A DNA stretch of 64,000 nucleotides, taken from NCBI GenBank assembly GCA_964023275.1, contig OZ029919.1, positions 32,829,561 through 32,893,560 of the forward strand, written 5' to 3'. Shown piece by piece: positions 46,372 through 57,900 of this stretch (position 1 is its first letter; the number at the start of each line of letters is the position of its first letter). The translations under genes were made by a program, and so were the position numbers. The stretch comes from Norana najaformis (lineage: Eukaryota > Annelida > Clitellata > Crassiclitellata > Hormogastridae). The notes beneath the pieces are model-generated. The model did no database searches, was not told where the DNA came from, and saw only the letters and a program-made list of their open reading frames with translations.

Positions 46372-46560
46372 CTGGTGACTCATGGTTGGTACAGAGGCTG
46401 ATTTTTTAGCATGTTGGATTTTCAACATGGTGTCTTGGGTTTGATTCCAAATGTGCCATACCAAAACGGCAATCTGTTGTAGAACCTGTTTGTGCAGAGG
46501 TTTCGTGTTGGTGGCATTTTTTTAAAAGGCGCTAAATAAATTTCTGTATTATGTTACATT
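46372..46560 (+). repeat. tRNA-derived SINE, worn
   Basis: Weak A and B boxes (GGGTTTGATTCC) and an AAAGGCGCTAAATAAATTT tail, the same tail type as at 9590 and 43190. Confidence 0.5.
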
Positions 46561-46729
46561 GTGTGTAAGTGAAAGGGCAGTTGTGTACATTACTGAATGT
46601 TTGTTTTGGCCATGGCTGAAATTTGCCGTTGGATTTTGTGAACTTTTTATCTTGGCTTGGATATATCTAAACTGATGCACGTAAATAGAAAAATGATTGA
46701 TAAATAAATTATAGTAATTGAGTAGATTA

Positions 46730-49298
46730 GTGGTTTAAATTTGTGTGTATGGTCCGAAAAGGCGTGGCTGTATTTATATCATAAAACAGCTTTATTTAAA
46801 GTTTTTCTTAGTATTAATATTATTATGTTTATTTTTTATTATTATAATAATAATAATAACAGATAAATATATTAACTGAGACCTAAATGTCATTATGTAC
46901 TATAAAAATGATAGTAAACATAACATTAAATTACAGAAACTCAATTATTATTATTGTTATTGTTATTGTTATTACTATTATTATTATCATTATTTTTATT
47001 GTTATTATTATTAAGCAGTTACTAGTGTTTTGTGCATTTTGATGCGGTTCAGCTACGCAGTATTGCGTACGAGAACTAGTCGGTGATCATTCTGTTTTCG
47101 TACAAGTCTAGTTGTCTATATGTCAGTGCTTTAATCGTGGCACGTTTTTCATTGCAACATCAGTCAGCTTGTAACTTTGCTTCAAATGTTGTTGCTGCTG
47201 TTTTACATGAGCAAGGCCGAGTTGTTGCTTCCAGGCTTGTTGGACTTCAGATTTGAATTTGGAAAGAAGTCTGAGACTTGATATATGACCAGGACTTGGA
47301 AACAAGTCTGCTGACTGCCTGGACTGAAAGAGACTGAGACCGATGTGTATATTTGACTTGCGTAGAAAGTCACTTAATGACAGTGAAACGCTTGGAGTTT
47401 GGATTTATCATTGTTAGTATGGTTCACACTTCATTCCAAAGGATTGTACGTCAAGGTTGAGGAGAAAGCTATGTTAAAGAGACTTGTTTGATCCGGAACA
47501 ACTTGACTGTTACTGGGTGCGATGAAAGTGCCGTGGACAAGCACCGGAGCGCCGTGTGGCCGAGTATTATTATTGCTACTTTTAGTTAACGTCAATTCAA
47601 AATTAGTTACCCTGTTTTGCATTTTGCGGATCGCATTATAATATAATGTGGATATTGTATGTTCCTATCTAAAATATTTGGTTGGATTTCTCACTCATTC
47701 GAAGGATGTATGACGTGTTAACAAATGCTTTACTTACTTACTTAAAATTAAGTCGGACTGCTTTACTTTTGAGCATAAACCAAATGTGTAGTTCTGGTGG
47801 TGTGTTGTGTGTTGGTCCATGTTAGACATTACGACCTAGTGGTAAATAGTAATTCTCAGTTGTTGTGTGATTTGATTCCCAGTGGGTCATATGATGAACC
47901 TGGTAGAACCTTTTGCAAGTTCTGCAAACTGCAAGAAGGGATTGTGCAATCATTTGCATGCCATGGTCTGGACTGTGATTCGGCTACCTTCACGTACTGT
48001 ACTGTGATTTCTGGTTTTCAACCGGACTTCTCCAGAGGATTACGATTTTTGATTACAGTATCACTTGAAGCGATCATCAATAGCTACCTTATGCATTTTG
48101 ATAACGGCGCTATAGAAGTCATAAAATTAGTATTGATTGGATTCAGTCAAATTACTGTTTGTTCTTTGGTGTGAGTCTTGGTGGTTGATGAAATTACGGT
48201 GTATCTAAAGCTTACTTGACCTGACCTTTAATTTCCGGGAAAAAATAGGGCTGAACGCAAAACATCTGGATTCAAGAGAATGTTGTCCAATGATTCTCTA
48301 ATTTGTCGACCTTTGACCTCTGTCCTGCTTGCTGATTCGTTGGGAATTGACCTATATTGTCAGGCGATTCGGAAAGTTTGTCCAATTGTCCTTAAAAGAG
48401 TCCTTAAAATTTCGACTTGCATGTCAAAGGAGAATGTTCTGTTTATCATTTGTATTTCATTTTCCTTATATGCTGCTGTGTTTCATTGTATATATCTCCT
48501 AATTTTAGTAGATGAATGGTCAACAGAGTAAAAGGTATTCACTGTAGTTTGCAGCCGGACACTTGTGTGATCTGTTGAAGCGACCAAAGAATGTCTGATT
48601 GTACGCTACACTTTTTGTGCTCCACCATCGTGCTTTTGATATCTGTTGCTAAATTACTTATTAGAGTGTGGCTGGGCTTTTTGTCCTCTGTAAATATTGC
48701 TTAGTTGACGTCGTCGCCAGCAAGATCTGCCCAAAAGTTCAATGTGTTGGTTGCACTTTCTTAAGCATCTGTTGTTTTTGTAGATTTTTTAAGTGTTCCG
48801 CTTGGACGAGGTCTGTCTTTGTGGAACAAAATCTGGCTTGGCTTGGGTGGATTTGGCAAACTAAAGATATCTCTTTGCTGTTTTGCTTCGTGCTACGCTT
48901 TGTAGATGGCTTTTGCATTTGATAGAATTGAGCCAATGTTTATTCGAGTTTGCTGAACATTGTTTTTCTTTATGTTGAAGATGTCTCTATTTCTTCTGTC
49001 AAGGGGAAATTTGGAGTTCATACAATACTGTTGGACAGTTTTCCTTAGGATTTTATTATCCGATTTTCAAAATGCGAACGTTTTCTTTAGCGTCTTTCTG
49101 CGGCACGAGTATTTCCTGAAGTTCTGCCTTGGCACTGAAGCCATCTTGTTAGAAATATTTTCTCTCGGTTTTTGTTAGCGACAAGTTCAATTTAAATGTT
49201 TGTCCGATTAAAGTTCGATAGCGAGCTTAACCGGAAGAGAAGGCTGTGGGAAGGAAGTACATAGTGACAATATGCATGTGTTTTGTGATTTGAGTTTG
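46730..49298. other. Intergenic or 3' UTR stretch, no gene seen
   Basis: Contains a TTA/TTG microsatellite at about 46815-47010 and a repeat tail at about 48010-48140 shared with 7490-7570 (GGCGCTATAGAAGTC). No supported exon. Confidence 0.35.
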
Positions 49299-49522
49299 CA
49301 TATTTGGTTCTCTCCTAAGTTTAGGAATCTCATATTTGGTTCTCTCCTAAGTTTAGGAATCTCATATTTGGTTCTCTCCTAAGTTTAGGAATCTCGTATT
49401 TGGTTCTCTCCTAAGTTTAGGAATCTCATATTTGGTTCTCTCCTAAGTTTAGGAATCTCGTATTTGGTTCTCTCCTAAGTTTAGGAATCTCATATTTGGT
49501 TCTCTCCTAAGTTTAGGAATCT
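49299..49522 (+). repeat. 32-bp minisatellite, seven near-identical copies
   Basis: Units begin CATATTTGGTTCTCTCCTAA and repeat every 32 bases; the only variation seen is CATATTT versus CGTATTT. Confidence 0.93.
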
Positions 49523-51984
49523 CTTGGGCTTTGCTGTTACAACTCTAGAAGATTTGACTGGGTGAGTTTGTTCTGTCGGAATCCTCTTGACTGAATTGGA
49601 CTTTGTGAAGACGACAGTGGAGTTGCAACAACTACATATACATTACATTACATATGTAGTTATTGGAAGTGTAGAAACACTACTACCTCTGTGGAGTGTA
49701 AAGTATGGGAGTGTACAATTGTATGTTTAGGCTAACAAAGTGTTTAGAGCTTTTGCCTTGGATTTAGTTCTGTTGTGAAGGCAAGATAAGAAAAGAGCAT
49801 TAAAGACGAAAGGTTTATTCCATGTACGAAGAGTGTATTAATTACTTCTAATTATTCTAGGTAATTTTATGTTTTCTTTGTTTGGTGGCAAATTCAATAG
49901 AAGAACTTGCAAAGTCAACCGGTCTATAGGAATATCTTTGTATTTATGATATGATTACACGCTTGTCGGTGATACTGCCTGGAAACATTCCTTTTCAAAA
50001 GCCCCTTCTTGTTTTCGTTGATAGTCACTTTGCAACTTCCTCCATGTGTAGGTATACTTTCTGTTTGTTGTACAGCGAGAAAGCGATTGTTTTAGTTAGT
50101 AGTGTGTATGTTTCTTCATTGCATTGTGATTTTTGTATTAGTTTGGCCAGAGCGTCTGTTGATGTTTGTTGGTATTAAAATCGAATGAAATGTTACACTG
50201 ATTTATCCGTTTCATACGTTTCAGTATACGTGGCTTAGCCTGTCAGAGTTTTGTCTGCCGTATGAGCGAATGTGGAAAACGCAGTTTTGAATACTACCTG
50301 CTTTGTAGAAATTTGTAGTTTTGCTTGTGTTTGGACTTGCATTTCAAATGTATGTGTGTGTGTCAGGCACATATATAGGGCATGTATAGGGCACATTTTG
50401 AGCACCTCCTCCAGGTACAACATGCATGGGTATCTGATCTAAGCAGGTGCAGTGGAGAGTACACAGAGATTGTAAGCTGAACTGAACTGGATTAAATGGT
50501 AGCGTTTACTTAATGGGAGATTTTTCCAGGTGGAAGATCCGATGCTTGAGAGAACCTAAATGCCATTAGTAAGTAATTCACGAAAGATGAGCTTTTAGTC
50601 CAGACTCTAACGACATCAGAGAACAAGTGGAAATAAATAAAAGCTACATGTTTAGGAGTTTCTAAATTCAGCTCTTATTTGACCCTGGCAGCCATGTTCC
50701 CTGTGCCTCCGGTGGCTCGCTATGTATGGGCCCATGTGGGTCCAACAGCCCGGGCTATCAAAGGAATTTTTTCAATAGTTCAAACAAAAAACTCAGTCAA
50801 ATGCAGATTTTAATTCATCGGCTCGACTTCATACGCTGAAACTGAAACGTCGTTAAATATCCATTCAAGAAATAGAATAACAGACAAGTAAACTTTTTTG
50901 TAGTATTCTCTTTACACAGAACAGATTAGAAATTCTAAGTAGACGGCCAAAAACATCAACTAAAATTACTACCGCTTTTACAGGAATCATCAGCCCCGAT
51001 AAATTTATCCCTCACAAATCAATCGACAACACAAAATGCACCATTTTTTAACACATGGATAAATTATAAAATTTTTGAAAATAGTTTTGCTGACTTTAGA
51101 TGAAATGACTGACTAGTATTAGTTTGATCACAAAGATTACAAGTGCTACCCATGGTTTAATTCTCAACCACAAAAACAATACAATAATAAGTAATAATAT
51201 TAATAATAATAACAAAAATACTAATGCTCAGTTAATTTGTGTATTCCTCAGGAAGCATATATACCTCTCGTAGAAAATATTTTAATAATAAGTCATCAAA
51301 GGCATCTTTCTGGATGGTTTCGATGAAGATAGGCTTAGAATTTTTAAAGATTTTCTCTACGTCAGATTTTTAAAGAATCTTCTAATTCAGATAAAAACAA
51401 CCAATATAACTTATATCAGTAATAATAATATAGAAAACAAATATTAAAAGTATAAATAATAATAGTAATTGGTAGATATACATTACCTGACAAAAACAGT
51501 CAGTAATTCGTTGATAATAAACCGATGTAAACCTTTCACGATTTTCAGTATTCTTGTTAAACCCAAATAAATGATAGATAAAATCGTAATCGAACACTTA
51601 ACACGGCGTCATCATTTCGAGAAAACTCCGAGGCATTCGCGATCCAAGAACACAGCGACTGAACAAACGCTTTCAGGTGTAGACAGCAAACACTGCATAA
51701 TTCAAATGCACCCTCGTCCTAACTTAATGCATCGTTCAGCCATTTAGACAGAAGTACCATCATTCTTTGTCTCCATCTATCTTTCAGCTGACTCCAGTCG
51801 TAAGTAAATGCAAACTTTATAATGTACACAGATTCTAACGTAACGTGGTCCGGCTCATGGATCCACAAATTTAATACATCTCTAGAACATGCCATTCTTA
51901 CAACAACGCTAGAATGTGCTGCTTAAAATTGCTGCTAAGTATTAAGGTTCTGTCGTAAATCTCCCATGTTCCATAATGAAACGA

Positions 51985-52235
51985 AGGGGAAGCATCCATT
52001 TCCTTCTCTTTGGCCCTGAAGCCAGCAAAAACGAATTCGAAGGTCCTGGACACGGGGCCAGTCCATCGCAGAACTTGCCGTTTAGTTCCCAGTTCGCAAC
52101 AGTATCAAATTCAATCTCTTGGTGACGGAGACAAGAATGCACAAACAGCTTTCCAAGGGTCGTTACAGGAATTGGCTCAGCAGGATAGAACCCGCAATTG
52201 TTACATTACAGACCCACCACACTGTGTGAATAGAC
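51985..52235 (-). repeat. SINE-C copy
   Basis: Inverted copy with GGACACGGGGCCAGTCCATC and GAACCCGCAATTGTTAC. Confidence 0.7.
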
Positions 52236-54534
52236 CACCATTTCACACTTGGTTACTCTGTGACTGATTTGCTTACAGAAGAAAAACAAGCTTCATTTCG
52301 AAGGCTGAAGCCAATACGTACTAACATCAAAACTAATAAAGCAATTCTTAACAACATACAGTGTACAGTAAAAAGTTAACGGTCAGAATCAGTCAATTTG
52401 AGTCCGATTTAAAAATGGATCAACCAACAAGGATTATTCGGATCTGACCAGCGCAGTACACAAAGATACATACCAAATTTTTTACACGCTTCTAGAGGTC
52501 AAAGGATCCTTTGACCAAGGCGCACACAAGACCTCAGTAATGCAATGACACCATGTCACTTTCAACACGTGTTGGGAAGTCACAAAGTAACCTCTTCAAT
52601 GATAAAAGCTTCATCACTAATACAAAATAATAATTGAAACATTCAAGATGGAAAGGATCTAACAAAGCAGTCTGCGGAAAATTCAACAAAGCCGCATCGT
52701 AACTCGCGACTCGAGTCGCTCAAGAATACGAAATAAGTTAAGTAGTCTGAAAGCCGAACACTAAACGTCGCAGAAAGACACGTAAATAAGTATGTAGGCA
52801 GCTAGTCGTAGCAACTAATAGTCTGCACTGTTTCTGCACCCACATCAAACAGCATGAGCTAAGTTACTATGTACACGTCTAAGTACCCTGTACAAGAAAT
52901 TACGATTCGCTCAAATCAAGCCACAAATGGACCGATGTGAGTTGATGCAAACTTGTTTTCGAGTCATAAAGGACTGTCTTCTACAACGTTATCATGTTAA
53001 CAGTATTATTTGCTATCACATTCACTTTTTCGTAACATTAGTTAGTAATAACACATCTCTTTGCACGGTTATTTACTATTATCATATGCATTTTTTAAAA
53101 CTTTTTGTACCCTACTATATAGGATCATAGGGTGGATTTAAGTTTTTTTACTCAAGTCAGTTTGACACCTGGGATTTTAAAAACTGGTGATAATAATTTT
53201 ATTATTATCGCTACTACATTCTTTCAATCTACTTTTAATATTGATATTATTTACTCTTATGTTCAACTATCATATGATTTATTTTAGTTGTTTTTAGTTT
53301 ATTAAGGTGTGACGGTTGCTTCCTTCTATTTTCTCAGAACAAAAAGCACAACAACAAACAGCGTGAATCAGATACTCAAACGTATCTGTAGAAAACTCTC
53401 AACGGTTTCTGGATTTCATTTCAGAAGGAAGGGAAACTTGCGTAAATTGAGCGAGTCTTGGCCTTGACGACTGCTGTAGCAGGAAATTTTGCACAAATCA
53501 AGAAATGTTTACAAATGAATATTACGCTACAGGTAAAAGTGAATATTCTGACGACTAGAATAAACAACTGACTAATCTTCTTCAGTTACCCATTGCTAGA
53601 TGACGAACGTCCTTCACTTCTACCATCAGAAGACAAATAACCAAAAGCATCATGTTTAACAGACATAAGGGACAAAACAGTAGCTCCTATCTCTTTGGCC
53701 TTGGCATTTACCAAGGCCAACCCTGGCCAAGATCACCATAGTTGTCCTTGTCTATCCTGCACCCAGCTGTGATTGCCACTGCTTCAAGCACAGCATAGCT
53801 ACAGACATATTTCAATTTTTCCATCAACACTAAAATTCAAATCATATCTCCATATCTTCAACCTCATCAAAATATCTCACAGTCTTAAAAACCGCACAGT
53901 ATTCTTCTTAAACCTTGATAAATGATAGATAAAATCGTAACTGAACACTTAATACGGCGTCATCATTTTCAGAAAACCTGGAATTCCTCAAAATGTAACT
54001 GATTTCAAACTGCAAATGAATAACGGATGATAAAGAAATTCTAGATCAACTCGCACCCAGGCGACCATCCAACACAGACTTTCGTTCACAATTCACAACA
54101 CAGTCTTATTTTCCGAGATTCGCTTTAACAGACTGCTTACTAACTGTCCTGCTAAGTCATACTGACCTGTACGACACCTTGACCTTACAAGCTCAAGTCT
54201 TTCGTGATGTATCAATCGAGCACTGTAGGACATTTTCAGAATTTGCACAAGACTCAAACACCTAAGACTTCGTTAGCCCAGAAATCAGTTCATATCAGAC
54301 CATTTTGCCACTGATGCTGTCACCAACACCCACTTGTTTGTAGCTTGCTCAAGGCTCCTCTACCAATGAGATTCAAATCCTTGACTTTTGGTCTACAAAG
54401 AACCATTTACCACTGCACCATAAAGAGGGAAGGCATGCCCTCTGACACAAAAAAGAAGACAGTGTTACCCACCTTCATCACCTTTACCAGTCCTCAAAAC
54501 TGAACTTGTATGATTGCCAGATGCTTCAGTTGAA

Positions 54535-54612
54535 GCAAAGCCAACAAAATGGCCGACGTTTCCTTACAGGTTGACAGAAAGCCAACAAAATGGCCGACGT
54601 TTCTTTATATGT
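54535..54612. repeat. 44-bp tandem duplication
   Basis: AAGCCAACAAAATGGCCGAC occurs twice about 44 bases apart, each followed by GTTTC, near the RUSC last exon. Confidence 0.8.
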
Positions 54613-54761
54613 TGCGTGGCTCAACTACAAATTTCCGATTTCATGCAGATTCAAGCCCCACATTCAAAGGCTAAGTTCCAACACAATAACCCTACTGCAA
54701 AATCCTTGCGCATTCGACCTATTGACCAGTTTCGAGGAGGCAAGCGTCTATGAAAAAGTCT

Positions 54762-54954
54762 CTACTGTGAGGCGATTTTCTGTGGAATGTCGTCCATCCT
54801 AAGACATGCGCTGTGCACAAGGCCTTCGCTCTCTCCAAGGCGACACAGCTTCCAATCTGGATCGCGGTCCTGCAGTATGAACAGCAAACTGCCCTTCTCA
54901 AAACTCAGCTGCTGGCTGTCTGCGGCAACGTAGTGACACAGCGTTCGAGCAGAC
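54762..54954 (-). CDS. RUSC2: RUSC homologue last exon, SH3 domain
   Basis: Minus-strand exon after acceptor tttcag. It encodes SH3 landmarks in order: ALYDY-equivalent TLCHYVA, LSFEKGSLLFIL, a Trp after the n-Src loop (PDWKLC) and GLVHSACL in place of the usual G.xPSNYV. Stop TAG is at 54764-54762. The usual Tyr and Pro ligand-groove residues are partly replaced, as in vertebrate RUSC. Confidence 0.9.
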
Positions 54955-57900
54955 CTGAAAAGAACGATAACTTTATTTTAATTTTATTTATTTTATTCAT
55001 TTCTATAAATTGTAATTGTAAGTTCTTCAGCATCCAAAAAAGCTAAGTTGCAGGAACCAGCTTGTTCACAAGTGCTCGGTCAAAACAAATTCGGTGAGGC
55101 AGGTAAAGTCAGGTTCAGTTCTAAGTTTGATTCCAAACGTTAATTTCAAGCAGTTGTTAAGCATGCAAAGTCTGCAAATCTTAATGTGAGGTGAGGATGG
55201 CCAAGAATGATGGACTTATGAAACAAGAATCAAGCACAGTGAAACTAACAGAACTAAGACATTTCAGGCAGGACAAGGGAATTATCCATTTCGAAAACGA
55301 TGACTACAAATGATGGACAATTCAGATGACAAAGAAAACAACTCAAGCATTGTGAGATAACATGAAAGAACTAGCATACCCCATGCAAGGTTACTGTGCT
55401 CTAGTTTGGGAAAATGTCCCTTTCAGGGGGGGGGGTAATTCCTGTTGCTCCCCATTTCTCCCTCTCCCGCCAATTCCACCATTTTTCTCTCCCCTCCCCG
55501 CCCCTTCCCGTCCTTCCTCCTACCTTTCCCTCTCCCTCGCACTTTCCAGATAGGCTGCCCAACCCTCCCTTGTCCTTCCTCCTACCTTTCCCGCTCCCTC
55601 ATATTCTTCCAATAGCCTGCAGAAGGCTCTGTGTGTGCCTGCTTCCGGTCCTCTGCCTCTCCTGGCTCATACTATTCCCCAGATCACCAGAGCTTTCCCA
55701 AATATTCAGCGATCCAGTCACCTAACTAGTATCATATTATTCACAAGATAGCACCAATGCTGGACCATGTACATACGCGTCTAAACAAATTATTAGATAG
55801 AAGAGAGCTCAAACGCATCAAAAGAAAGTTTAAGAAAGAATGATGTGCTCTAACAGAACAGAATATTAACAACCAACCTTAGATTTTGAGACACTGGTGC
55901 CAAGTTCACCATCTTTGTTTGGTTCCCCGCCGATGAATCCAAGCTGTGTGCTTTGAAGAACTGCGTACTCGTTGAAAGCTGTCGCCCTTTTATTCCGCTT
56001 CTCTCATCGACTGCGCCATTGTTTATCTGACCCATTGACTGGCATTTTACCACCGATGATGATTTTGCAGATGTCGTTGCCATGGTGTCGCTTAGCAACA
56101 GCCGATCGAATATGTTGACGAGTCGTGTTCCAAAGTCGCTCCATCGCTTCTTAGTGACGCTCTCATCAAGCGAGTCTGTTCTTCCGGTTGACGGCAAAGG
56201 CAATGGGTTACGAGAAGACTGGCCGTTTGCGAGACTGACCGCTCGTGCTCCCAATGTGCTGGTGGCATCGGACGAACCATGTCGACTGGCAGAAGCTGTT
56301 GTGAGCTTTGAAGATGTGAGCGCCTGAGATGGTCTGGAAATTCGTAACTGCGTCTTCACGGCGTCCACTGAATCAGGATCTATGTGCTTGACGTCAGAAA
56401 GCACGTTGCACTGAGCCCCGGAAATCATGGTTTCGCACGAATCACCAGATTTAGCAACTTTGGCGAGTTGATGAATAGAAACGTCTGGTTTACTCGTTTC
56501 TTTTGCATCTTTCTCCACGAGTTTTTCGTGCTCGACAGAATCGCTTTTTGCAGCAACAGTCTTCTGATGCAAGTCCTCGAAGCTGTAGTTTGTCACGCCA
56601 CGTCTGTAGACCCGATCTCTTAGATTCATGTCCTTCAGTTGTTTTGTGAGGCGCAGAAAGAATCCACCATCACTTTCTGATCCAGAAGATGATTCAACCA
56701 AACAGCTGGCGTCGCTGCCTCCCAACAATTCCATGCTCTCCAGCGGCGCCAGACTCCGGACTGAACTGACGCACGCCGGCGGATTCACATACTTTAAGTT
56801 GTCGACTTGGAAAGTCCCAGGAAGCGACATCGGTCGAGGTTTTCTGCTCACTGCTGCTCGCGTAACGCTCCTGATCAGCGTCGTGCTCTCGCTCGCGAGT
56901 CGTTCCTTGCTCGCGCTGAGTTTCTCGACCAGGTGGCGCTGCGTCTTCTGCCACAGCTGTCTCGTGCGCTGCTTCAGTTTCGATTCGGAGGCTGCTGCCG
57001 ACAGCATCTCGTCCTGCTGAAGAGCCTGTTGGCTGGACGACAGATTCTCCAGCTGGGTGAGGAACTGCTGGCCCTCGATGTATGTCTCGACGGATCGCGA
57101 TACGTGGCGATCGAGCAGGTACTCGGCGAGCTGCTCCTGCTGTCGTCGTTCGAGCATGCGCGTCTCGAAGCTGTACTCGAGGCGAAATGGCATTTGAGCG
57201 AGAGGTTGGAGCGACGTGATCATGTCGAGGAAAAGGCGGTGAGCGGCGGAGTTGCTCATGTGAATGAAACTGGACGAAGTGTAGTGTCTGGCCAACAGAG
57301 ATTTGTGATTGTGAATGTAGGTCAGCCAAAAGTCCAGCGCCTTGTAGCTGCAAACAACACGTGCCATCATTACAGTTCTCATCACTTCTTCTACTGATGA
57401 TTTGTGATATGTCAGCACCTTTTTTGAGACGCTGTATAAATGTTCTGATACACACATACATACAAATATACATACATTCATACAAACATACATACATATA
57501 TACATTCTTACACACATATATGTATACAGACATACATACATATAAAAACTATCACTGTCACCAACAGCAAACAAAACAACACTAGATAACAACAACAACA
57601 CAAAACTGACAACAAAATCACATCAACACAAACAAAACAACATTAACAACAAAGTAAATCAACAACAAGAATCCTGCTGCCAAAATCTTAATCTTTTGTA
57701 ACAGACCTTTCTTTAGACGAGGGTGTTGCTAACAGAGTAAACTCACTTGAGAAGTCCAAATATGAAAGCATTGAAGAGAAGCCAAGGTGTGTTCAGGAAC
57801 TTGAGACTTTTCAAAGACTTGACGAGACCCTGAATCAGCTCAATTGGTTGGCCTAAAAATGTAAATGCAATGTAACGTAACCAACAATAATACGATGTAA

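Larger units (their letters stand above)
45004..46720 (+). other. Probable 3' UTR of the LDLR-like gene, with a possible UTR intron
   Basis: A good donor (GAT|gtgagt) follows the stop by 19 bases, and a strong acceptor (gtttttcag) precedes 46026, so an intron in the 3' UTR is plausible. AATAAA within gataaataaatt near 46702 is a candidate polyadenylation site. Another candidate (aaataaataaaagc) lies near 50635, so the UTR end is uncertain. Confidence 0.35.
50700..54761 (-). other. Downstream region and probable 3' UTR of the RUSC homologue
   Basis: No coding exon is supported here. The stretch is A/T-rich and holds a SINE-C copy (about 51990-52230), a worn SINE fragment near 54330-54420 and a pair of roughly 70-bp near-identical segments (51566-51635 and 53915-53985). 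I could not choose a polyadenylation site. Confidence 0.35.

Noticed and set aside
47797-48174. 125-codon plus-strand open frame
   Set aside because: Its end is an interspersed repeat tail shared with 7490-7570 and it shows no domain or splice support.
49299-49522. CRISPR-like array
   Set aside because: Units are contiguous with no spacers and the genome is animal.
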